The notes under the pieces are model-generated. The model had not been told where the DNA came from. It ran no database searches and worked only from the letters and a program-made list of their open reading frames with translations. From Patiria miniata (taxonomy: Eukaryota > Echinodermata > Asteroidea > Valvatida > Asterinidae), in contig NW_024037063.1 of assembly GCF_015706575.1 (NCBI RefSeq), positions 13,950,927 through 14,014,926 of the forward strand: a DNA stretch of 64,000 nt, written 5' to 3'. The position numbers and the translations under genes were made by a program. This document shows, piece after piece, positions 47,063 through 59,000 of this stretch (its first letter is position 1; each line of letters opens with the position of its first letter).

Positions 47063-50000
47063 GCTGTTATTGGGTGCATGTCGTCTTTATGCTGTTTGAA
47101 GGTGGCAATAGCCTGGTCACGGGCAACGGCAAATTTGAACAGATCCCTTTTGTAAGAAAACAAGAACCCAAATAAGTGTACTATAAAAGGGATGGTTGTA
47201 AATATAATGAAAAATGTTCATCACAACAGAATAATGAATAAAAATAATTCCTAAATACATTTTATTTTGGGTTTGTTTAGGGGGGGGGGGGGGGGGGGGT
47301 TCATACACTTTTATCACAGCTTGATTATTTGTAGTCGATCTTAGGCCAAAAAAAAAGTCTCCGATTTCTGGTATGGAACTTGCCCAAAAATAGGTGTGGC
47401 GACGCGGCTTTTTTTTTTTTACCTGATTTTTTTTGCCTCAAATGTTGGCTGATGACTGCAAATGGTGCAAGGGCGGATCCAGAACACAATTTTGGGGGGG
47501 GGGGGGGCCAAAACATTTTTTGGTCCCCCAAAAAAGTGGGTAAAAAAAATTACGGCGTGGGGTTCTGTGGTGCGATCTGAGGCAATTTCTGACCACTTTA
47601 ACCAATGTTTTTTTGAGGAAAAGATGGTGGTGTACTCATTGCCTGCCTTTATTGCGATGTCACATAAAAAAAAAAAATTGGTTTCGTTTTGGGGGGGGGG
47701 GGGGGCCATGGCCCCTTTGGCCCCCCCCCTGGATCCGCCCTTGAAATGGTGCCCGACTAAACTTAGTGCAAATATATGCGAGTCCAGAGAGGCAACATAA
47801 AGCTTATTCTTGATCATAACCCCATCTAAAAACATGTTGAAATTGTGCAGCAGCAGGATTCCAGTCAAACCAGTGAGTTTGGCGGTTTGGAGACATCATC
47901 TTTCATTGGAAAAAAACCTTTTTTATTTTGCCGACGCGCATGGCTACGGCGAGGCGCGCGCATACCAGCAACCGGAGACTTTTTTTTTTGGCCTTATGCA
48001 TTAAAACTTCCATTCAAGTTTCTGTAAAAGGAATGTAATTTGTAATGGGGTTTGAAATAAATATGTATTGTTATTTCTAATTCAAATACATTAAAACAGT
48101 TAAAAACAGCCCAACCAATATGATGAACTGATAAAAATGAACTGATATGAGCATTTAAACAAGTAAATATTCAGTCCAAAAATTCCCTCAAAGAAATCTG
48201 CCTGAACACATGCTGGCCAAAGTTACAATTATGTCAGAAAAAGAAACCGTTCATTGCACTTACCTGAAAATTGGTCTGGTAAATTTGAGTCGTCCCCACT
48301 GGACGGCAAAGTCCAGCGCTTTCTGTGTGACGGGTTCATATCCCGCCCGGATGCATAGACGAAACCAGCGGAATTTGACCTCAGCGTTCCCACTCTCACC
48401 CAACCTATAGGTCTTCTCCATAGCTTGGATGTGCTCAGAACTCAATGGCGGCTGAAACCAGAAAAGTACACATCAACAACAAAATTATTGTCATGATTAT
48501 GAAATTGTGAAGGGCAAAACCCCATATTGGATTAATATTTTCATTCAACAAAACCAACCTCCAGTAGAAGTTGCGAGAGCACTTCGATGACCTGCTTTGA
48601 GGTCAGTGACCCGAGGTCATCGCTGGTGAACGAGGTCAGGTCACAGGTCGCCGATCGGCACCATCGCAGGCAAAGCTCAGAGCAACAACTGCTCAATGTT
48701 GTGTCAAAACTGTATGGGAAAATGAAGGATCAAAATTGGTTCTTTTATTGAAAAGAATTACTTAACCCATTATGAAAAATGCACACTTTTGTAAAAGTTG
48801 GTAAATATAACAAGTGATCTGCGGATCGCACGTGTTGCATTTTTCTGCAGTCGATCCCTATATGTTTTGCATTCTTAAAAAAGAAGATAAATTTTGTGCA
48901 TTTTTAAATGACGACCCGAAATGACCCCTTGGATGACCTTTGACCTCCAATTTTAGAAGAGCTGTGATGAACCCCCACCCAAGGATCACTCCATCAAAGC
49001 GACAGTAAAATCCATCAAATTCTGTAGACAAAGAAACATTTGAAGCCTATTTGAACAATGACCTGTAATGAACCCCTACATGACCTTTGACCTCAGTAAT
49101 CCGATGAAGCATTGTGTCTTCCCACCCAAGGGTCACTGCATTTAAGTTTCATCAAAATCCAAGAAAGCATGTGAATATCTGTTAATATTTTACAAAACTG
49201 TGAATTACATCATTATTAACCTCAGTTGACCTTTGACCTGAAATATATCCCACATTAGCTTTGCTACTCAATGACCCTCGTGTCCAAGTTTTATGGAATT
49301 CAGGTGAATAGTAAGGAAACGAGAATAATTCAAAAACCTTAACAAACATACGGGACTATGGTCACACGGACGACTCAATGGGAACGAGTTCTGGGGTAGG
49401 AGCATTGTTGTCCTTTTATCCTTTTTTCCCTTGTGGGGTACCATTCCCATTGTACGAGTACCCCACAAGCGGCCATGGTCAGTACTGGTCTATGGGTCTC
49501 AAACGTTCCAGCGGATGGACAGTTCTGGGGTAGGAGCATTGTTGTCCTTTTATCCCCATTTCTAAAGATTTCACTTGCGGGGTACCCTAGTTTCTAAAGA
49601 TTTCACTTGCGGGGTACCTCTAACAATGAACAAGTACCCCACAAAGTGGTCCATGGTAAGTACGGTCATACAGAATTTAGGACTGGTTAAGTGTTTCTGA
49701 AAACTTTGTTACACAAAAACTCTTGAAAATGTGATGGTCGAAACAAGTTTTGAGTGTCTTTCTTGCACTGATAAAGTTTTCAAGTAAAGTGAGGAGGTCA
49801 ATATCTGGTTTGTCAATTTGGGGTTTTTGCCTCAATTACGACAACAGTTTTGTTTTCCCACCATCTCCTCAAAGGAATTGAGGGAACTGAACTTCAGATC
49901 AATCTACTTACTCTGGTTTTACAGGCGGCATTCCGGGTTGGAAGAACCAAGCGTCCCAATCCACAACGTCGAATACCGATTGCTGTTGGTTAAAACAAAG

Positions 50001-53000
50001 ATTGCAGCTGCTTACTAACTCAGGAAAAACATGAAGAGAGAGCCAATCTTTCCATTTTGTCAGCCTTCACGCTATTTTTTCTTTTTGGCAATGGAAGTTT
50101 TTGCATCTGTGTATTGTCATTGCTTGTCCAAGGGCTTGCGAGAAAAAACCAAATCAATTAGTGACTGTAATCCCCAGGGCTACATTAGATTTGAACCAAC
50201 CAGCCGACCCCAGCAAGCTTGATTGTTGAGTGGTAAGATGTCTTCGTTAATAGGCAGGAAGTACTGGGTTTGCGTGAAAGTAAGCTTGTGAATTTGTATC
50301 GCAATTCACCAATTCTTTTTACCTGATCATGGAAGTATTCATACAGGTAGTCCTTCCACTGCTGAGTGGTGATGCTCTTATACTTGAATTTGTTGATGTA
50401 GGACTTCAGGAAAGCTTCAAACTCATCTACCACAAAATAAAATGACAAATTGTAAGTCCTCTTAAAAACTGTATGAGCATCTGTAATTCTTGGACATTCC
50501 CATTGCCTCTTCGGATTGTAAATAAAAACAGATCTCGCTGAAAACATATTGACTAGCTAAACTACAACTCTCTTACAATAGAGGTTTTGCATCTAAACAA
50601 TTATGCATACACATGCGTTTAACTATCTGTACTTGTTATACCTCTGTCTTGAATACTGTATTTTCATTGGCCCAGAACGATCACGTGTTAAGTTTCTAAA
50701 AAGTCATGGCACACTCCCTGTGGGATATCACGTACGGTGTGAAATGCTTGTATCGTTGGTACCCCCGCTATTTTCACCATGTTTTCACACGTGTGGGAGC
50801 AGCGAACTAGCAGACGATCAGCTGTTTCAAGCACGCGACATGCACGTGGGTCGACGTTCGATTGTCATGATTGTTGTGTTTACTGAAGCTTGTTTTCGTG
50901 ATTTTTACATCAAAATCCAAAGAATCCAAGACAGAGGTTCGCCTCGGGTGCTATGCGCCCCTCTGGTGTTCAAAACGTCACATCCCACATCACAGCAGTC
51001 AACAATTGTTAACTGTTATCTGCCATTCCACTGTTTCGCTTCACAATAACCCCAAAATGACAACCTCCAATGAAAGCCTCGTATCTGCGGCTAATCTTGC
51101 TGTGAAACATGGACGAATGGCACATACATGTTCAGCAATTTATCCTCTTTCAATCAAAATTATACATGATTGAATAAATCAACAGCAAACTTAAGTTTGC
51201 CATACTGATATATCACAGCGATATATTTGTAAAGCAATATTAGGTTTTTCCCTTCACTGACGTATAAACACTGTATACTCAGTGTGTGACCTCCCGAGTG
51301 AAAGTTGGAAAAAATCACTCGGGCGGGACTCGAACCCACTATATCCTGCTTTCTAGTGCAGACGTCTTACCACTCGACCACCAAACTTACGGGATCGGTT
51401 AGCTGGTTCGAATCTGATGTACAAAGCAGCGGGTACCGCATTTAACTATTTATTTAAGACGGAATTTTGCATCGGGGTGATGTAAATCAATATTTGGTTT
51501 TGCCCTTCATCGACATCACCCCGACGCAAAATTCCATCTTACGGATATATTTGTACTGCGTACATGGGTAGAAGATATAATGAGTCGCATATGACATCAC
51601 AAGACCTCATAAACTGATGCCATTTCCAGTGCACTAACTGTAACCATTCTCATGCAAAAGCTCTCTACTGTACAGTCACCATTACCATTATTGCCAACCA
51701 GCGTCTCCAGGTAAAACAGCAACGTGGATCCCTTCTCGTAAGGTATACTGGAGAATGCATCATCAGGGTCCACGTCCTTCAGACTGGGTATGAGATGGGT
51801 GAAGGGGTGGGTGGCGCCGTACCTATCCACCTGGGTCAAGAATGTAGACAACTTTAGATCATCAAAACAAAACCATAGATTGTAGTGATTCATGTTGCTT
51901 TTCCATATGATGCGCATTTTTAGTGTCCACTGTACATCTAAGGCCGATTCTAAACTGCAGGACTATTGCACACAAAAGGGACTGTAAAGTTACATATGGG
52001 AAATGTGACCTTGAGTTAATGAAAGCAAAAATTATTTAAAATAATTCATGAAACCATTAAGAAATAATTTGCTCTCCACTGAACCTTGTATGACTTATCC
52101 ACATTCAAGTTATCAAATAAACTTGAAAATTTCCAAATTCACTTACAGCATTTTGTAGGTCTTTCCATCCGCCTGCAAAGGATAAAAATAATAAATGATT
52201 TTGTGAAGTCCCCCTAATACCTATTGCCTCAAAGTGTCTCAGCTTCCCTCTGTGTCGCCAGACATATACCCACATACCTCTCCCCGAACCACCCCGACAC
52301 CACACCCCTTATTACCCCAAATCATACCCTCTTGAAGTCCCCCTTACCTATTGCCTCAAAGAGTCTCAGCTTCCCTCAGTGTCGCCAGCCATGCACCCAC
52401 TTACCCCTCCCCAAACCACCCCCCACCACACCCCTCATTACCCCAAATCATACCCCGTGAAGTCCCCTCACCTATTGCCTCAAAGTGCCTCTGTTTCTCC
52501 CCGTGCATCCTGCCGGCGATCTTCCTCTCTGCAAAGACAGTGAATCCTTCGTTCAGCCAGAAATGTTCCCAGCTGCAGTTGGTGACCAGGTTGCCTGTCC
52601 AGCTATGGCTGATCTCATGGGCAACAACCTGAGACAAACAGTTCCAAACAAGAAGGGGTTCAGTCTTGGTCCGAGATTGGATTTTGTTCGCCTAATCCAG
52701 CCAGCAGCTTAAAGCTTTAGTCCATCAATTGCAGCCTTCCGAAAAAGTAACGGGCGTATTATTGTTGAAAAACATACTTGGTTGAAAGATAGTTAGTAGA
52801 CTAAACTCCCTGTGAAATTAATCTTTCTGGCAAGCTATCATTTTGAAGTAATCAACGAAAGAAGGCCTTTTCAACGGTGCGTCTTAAGATGCACCATAGG
52901 AAAATTTAAATTAGTAGTTCGTTTTGTTATTCGGCGCAGCGTGCGCGCAAGCATTGGCACGACGCACAGGCGCGCGCGGTTGCTATAATTTGTCGGATCA

Positions 53001-56000
53001 GTGCGCGACATCGCGTATAGCTGCAATTCAAAACAATTCAAAACATGATTCAGCAACTTTTGATTTGAAATTGAGATCCTAGAATGCTGTTTTTCTCGGA
53101 ATATACAGCTGAAGCTGAACTGAAACTTCATCAGGTTAGTTGTTCAGTATCCTTCATTAGATTTTAAACACTTTTGTTGCTTCAAACGAACAAAATGCAC
53201 AAATTACAAATGATGGACTATATCTTTAAGGTGCAACAGGGGTAGGTGCTATTAATACGGCAAATAGGTGATGGGATTGTGCCTTTGATGATACAAGCAT
53301 GGCATTTGGCACACAGTCAGATTATGTCATGAGGAAGATATTTGGCTAAAGGGCCGTCGCAGTTTTGTCCTTTGAAGAAAAATAGCTAGAATAACAAGCA
53401 ATGGCAGCCATATTGAACATTTTCAAAATTACTTGTAGTTCTACCAATATTTTTTTCAAAGGACAAATCTGTGATGGCCCTATAGCCAAATATCTTTGTC
53501 TAAATTGTTCAAAAAATGTATATGTCCAGACTATGTAGGTGCATTAACCCCAGCCCCGCATTTCAATGGACCAACTGGCCTTGATGACCATCTGGTCCTT
53601 GACTCACTGACCACAAGACTTTCTTGGTAGTTAAAGGTATCAACCGTTTAACCTGCATCCATAATATCTCAACCTTATTGCAAGGAGTGCGTTCGATTAC
53701 TTGCCCCGCACTTACTCGCGCAAGTGCGACAGCGTTCGATTTACCTCTCCCGTGACTTCTTGCGCTTACTCGAGCCTGGCCCAAGTAACCGACTCGCCGA
53801 GCCGGTTGCATGGGTAAGTATCCCATAAGGCCATGCAATTAACATGGCTGCCAATGTGACGTCCGGCGGGCACCTCAGGCCGTGTCCGAAAACGGGCTTC
53901 CAAACTACGGCTACCCTTGTCAGCGCATCGCTGCGTATTTTCAATGGGCCTGGGCCTAGACCTAGCTCTAGACAGTTGATTCGGATGCAGCTTGTGTCAT
54001 GTCAAAGTTCAACTTTCCAGCTCTTGCACGAAACTTTACCCGAAACCGTTCGTTTATTTAGCTCCACTGCGCATGTCAGTCATCACGCGAGGAGCCAGGC
54101 GCGAGTAAGCTGGGGGGAAGTAATCGAACGCACTCAATGTGTACGTCTAACAACTGTACTCACATTTGCCAAAGATCTGTCACCCGCCTGTTCAAGACAA
54201 AAATCAAACATTTATTAGTTAACAATATTATTGTTATGATCATCCACACCGTACACATGATGCAAAATGAGACAGAATCAGTCCTTTTATCATTAGAATG
54301 GGAACCTGGCCTTGTGAATCAAGCAAGGCAATAGCTCCAGGCTGTAAGTTGGTTTCTCATGGCGAAAATCTGCCTTCCGAATCAGGTATCTGAGGGCAGA
54401 GTGAGTTACTTTGTAACTCTTTTTTCCTAATCAAGGGCCTATTTATGTGTGTAGTCCCTCTAGAGCCCATATCCACCACCCCACAAAGAGTACTGATAAC
54501 AGGTAATTTCATTGAGCTGTCATTGGATGTGCACTGAATGTATGTGCATTAACCATAATGTAAACCATAATGCCTTGCATTTCCTTTCCAAGACGTTACA
54601 AAATAGATAAGCAATGACACGTGGCCTTAGATAAAGGAGGCGAGTACAAGCAAACTAAGCAGTGTTGTAGTCGAGTCAATCATAATTCCCAACAAGTCCA
54701 CAAGTCGTCTCGGCTTAAGTTATTCAAATCAACAGTAGTAAAGGCAGTACAGTAGAACGTCACTATAAGGAACACGACAGGGTCCATAAAAAATGTTCCT
54801 TATAATGGTCGTTCGTTTTTTACTATTTCGGAAGCCAAATGGGCGTTCTTTATAGCCAAATGTTTGTTTAGTAAAAGGTAAAGGGGATGAACCTGTGTTT
54901 ACAGGAACAGAGTGCCCATCTCTCTTTTGAAGCGATTGGGCCAGACTCAATGTAATGCTGCTACTGTACATGGGGGGATTGCCACACCTCCTCCACAGCG
55001 AGTCTGTTACCTTCCCAGCATTGAATAATGCCGGTACCCATTTAACACCTGGGTTGAGAAGAGTAATTGAGGTAAAGCACCTTACTCAAGGACACCGATG
55101 GCCACGGCGGGGCTCGAACCTACAATCCCACGATCATGGGGCCTGTGCTCTACCGCTAGACCACACGTGCCCTCGTTTGTTTAGTGGTGTTTGTTATAGT
55201 GACGCTTCACTGTACTTTCTTACTTTTCAACATCTGTTACTTGTGATAAGACTTGCGAAATGACTTTTACTTTTGATCCGACTTGATTTACTTCGTGATC
55301 GACTCGAATACAACACTGTAGTTGATTTAGTCAAGCACTGAAAACTCACCAACAGTGTCGCCGTGACAAAAGTAAGGCAAGGGTTTTCCATCCCGCCATA
55401 GGGGAAGGATGGAGGAAGAATCAAGAGATCATACTGCCCCCAGACGTAGGGACCAAGAAGATTTTCTGCGGTCTGCAACATCTGCTCAGTCTGTTAAGAA
55501 ATTTATAGTGTGTGCCAAAAAAAAAATATCTTAATCAAAAGGTTTTATAGTCAAGTACCGAAAACTCACCAAAAGTGTTGGCGTGACAAAAGTAAGGCAA
55601 GGATGCTCCATCCCTCCACAGGGGAAGGACGGGGGCAGGATCAGGAGATCATACTGCCCCCAGACGTACGGGCCAAGGAGATCCTCAGCTATCAGCAACA
55701 TCTGCTCAGTCTGTCAAGAGATCGATAGTTATACAGAGAAGGTAGCGAAGAGGTCTCTCTTCATTGCATCTGATGAAGTAGCTGTAGCTACGTAAGCTTA
55801 GCCATATTTTTACTTTTAGTAAGTCTTTAAAGTGCTACCTTCTCTGTATAACCGTATCTAGCAGGCTAACACGGCTGTATACAGGATGTCCCAAATATAA
55901 TTGTGCAAGTAGATATCTTTTAATTCTCAAAAACTCTTAGGTATGTATGAATATGATTTTCAGCTTGCCAAAGAGATTCGACAATATAGAACACTTTGCC

Positions 56001-59000
56001 TATGACAAACCAGTACTTTGACACAGTGCGGTGGACAATCCATGAATACACAAATCCGTATTTCCTGAATTCTCATTGATCAATTCACCAAAACGGAATG
56101 CTAAGAGACCAGGTATACCCAGTGCAACTTACTTCAGCAAATTCATAAGCGCCTTGATCAATGTTTTCCTTCTCAGACCAGACTTTGGAGCGAGGACCAA
56201 TTGTCCTGACAAATGTAACAGAGAGAGAGACAATGGTCAATATCATTGGAATTAATATAAAGATTCAGCAATGGAGTACTTCTATCCCCATACACAGGAT
56301 GCTTGTCCATTGCAGGCACATTTTTTACCAAATGTCAATATTAATTTGGGCACACCACATGGCCAGTAGCTGGACTCGAACCCCTGACCCTGTGATCAAA
56401 AGTCCTAGCCACTCGGTCATACTTTCCTTTAATATATTCAATATAATATTGCAATAAATATGTACAAAAAAAAAAAATTAAACTGTAAACATAAATCGAA
56501 ATTCCTTTTGAATATTGAGATGTTCCCTTTTCACGCTCTTTCTGCTGGGAAAACATGAAGACTTCAGGCCTATCGTCTCGCGTACCCGTGTTGAAATAAA
56601 CACAGACCCACCATGAGCAGGGTTTACAAGGCACACTGTTCACACTTAACTGGTTTGTACATGTGCCAGATGTAGAGGTTTAGATTTTCTACGCAGGTAG
56701 AGCCTCTGAACCTAGGTAGTCCCCACCAGGGTTGAATTTAACCTGTGTAGAGCGCTAGACCCGTGAAGAAGCCAAATTGGATTCTTGCTGGTGTGAAGGA
56801 TTCCTGAAATCTTTGGGTTGTCCTTGATCCAATGCAGAGATGTTAAATAAACAGGGCCTCTTCGAGCACAATGCAATATTCCCCTTCTCAGTCCAGTTTC
56901 CACTGCATACATACCTGCTCTCTAATAGGCCAACCACAATAGCGATGAGATAGGATGGTATCGGTACAGTCTGCTGAAAGATGTACGTCTTCTTGGAGGC
57001 ATCGGTAGGGCAGGGCTCCTCCCCTTGCCCGACGGCACTCATCAGAGCAACCAGCTCCATGGGTACTGTCACCTGTACCAATATTATAGAGTCATGAATA
57101 TTCAGAGTTACTGAGGATTATGGATCAGTAGGGCAGGGCCCCTCCCCTTGCCTAAATGCACTCATCAGGGCAACCAGATCAAATGGTGCCGTCACCTGTA
57201 ACAAAAGGAGGGTCATGAATATTCAGCGTTTCTGAGGAATAATTAGCGATCAGTAGGGCAGGGCTCCTCCACTTGCCTTACTTCACTCATAGGGCAGCCA
57301 GATCTCTGGGTACGGTCAACTGTATCCATTGAACAGTTATGAATATATACGGTTATGAATAATTAGAGTTACTGAGGAATAATTAAGCATCAGTAGGGCA
57401 GGGGTCCTCCACTTGTCTAAAGGCACTCAATCAAGGCAAAGAGATCTCTGGGTACGTCAAAAGTATCAATTGAACAATTATGAATATTCAGGATGAGTAT
57501 TCAGTTACTGAGGAATAATTAAGCTTAGTGGGGCAGGGAAGGGCTCCTCCCTTGCCTACTTGTTATAGCAACCAAATCTCTAGGTACTGCCACCTGTAGC
57601 AATTAGATAGTTATGAATATTCAGAGTTTTAAATATTCAGAGTTACTGAGGAATAATTAAGCATCAATAGGGCAGGGCTCCTCCCCTTTCTCTTCCTCAA
57701 TATTTATGACTTACAGTCTGCGAGGGGAGAATGCAAATTAAACAGGCAGTACCTTTGGATTAACCCCGGCATTCTACGGGGTTTTACCGGTTACTTTTGG
57801 GGTTTAAAGGCAGAAATGTCAATGGAAACAAATGTGGACTGACCTTGGCCTGGTATGGTACCTTGACTCCCGGTGTGTCCTGACAAGGAACCATGCTGCG
57901 TGCATGTATAGCCTGCAGAAAATGTCAAACAAAAAAACCAAAAAGATTAATACCTCCTTTTACATAAATGTTTACTTGCTGTCTTTTAATATAACATTTC
58001 ACCATTTTTTAAAAGCACCACAATGGGGGACTTTTGAGGCATTGGTGCGTCATTTTGAGCATGCACGCTTCGGCTTTAACATAACGTAAACAATTGAAGA
58101 GGACCAGTGTGTTTGCTGCCACCAATGTCTCAAAAGTCTCCCAGTACTCAAAGGTTTTCCTATGCCATGACCACAGATTACGATTTACAACATTTTATAA
58201 CATAGCACATGTATGTGTCAAAAGAATATGACGTCTCATCCAACACGCATCCTTTATGTGATTTTTTAAAGCCTTTTAGGGAAAATACAACATTTGCAAA
58301 CATCAATAAATAAAACTACCAAATCATTTTGAAATACCTTGCTGGACTGTTAGTGAATGACAGTGTAAAGCATCCTGTAAAATCATGGCACCTGGTATAC
58401 TGTCATTTTCAAGAAAAGTGGTATTTTTGTATCAATTTCCAACGCTGATCGGCTGATCAACATTGGAAAAAACTGGCTTATTTTCAAATACTGGCCCCAA
58501 TTGACCATCGCACTTGTTTGCAATCGATTACACACCTATGAACGGGTACAAGCCAGCTAGACTGGTTCCCTGACCTTACAATTCCCCAATATATGTAAAC
58601 TGCTCTGTTTCTTTTTAAATGGAGTCAGGGAACCAGACTACAGGAAAATGATTGTTTTTCTTGGTTTTTATAGCATTTTCAAACCCAAAACCTCAAAAAA
58701 GTCAGTGTAACTATATTTGCTATATATTTCCAACCCCCCAATTCCATCCAATTCTGAAAATTACAGCAAAAGCAAATGATGTATATTCCCTTTAACCTTT
58801 CATTCTTGTTACGCACAGGTGTCACCGGACCACTTTGTATCTGGGTGGTGACCAATTACCTGGCACTGGCTGAAGAGATATGGATATTTCTTGCCAGCGG
58901 TTTGTGATGGTTTCAACCATTGTAGGGCCGAGGCGCTAGGGGAAGTCTCGTAAGAAATCCTTACACGTAGCTCTGCTCCCCTAAAAAATGATCAGAAGAG

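Noticed and set aside
47281..47300. 20-bp G homopolymer as possible regulatory G-quadruplex
   Set aside because: One of several G or C homopolymers in the window (14082, 38887, 47499, 62786, 63407); more likely slippage or assembly-prone tracts.
50603..51049. 148-codon plus-strand open frame in LTA4H intron 11
   Set aside because: Low-complexity composition, no motif or family resemblance, lies in an intron next to SINE material.
53844..54218. 124-codon plus-strand open frame
   Set aside because: Mostly inside the GC-rich MITE; no protein similarity recognised.
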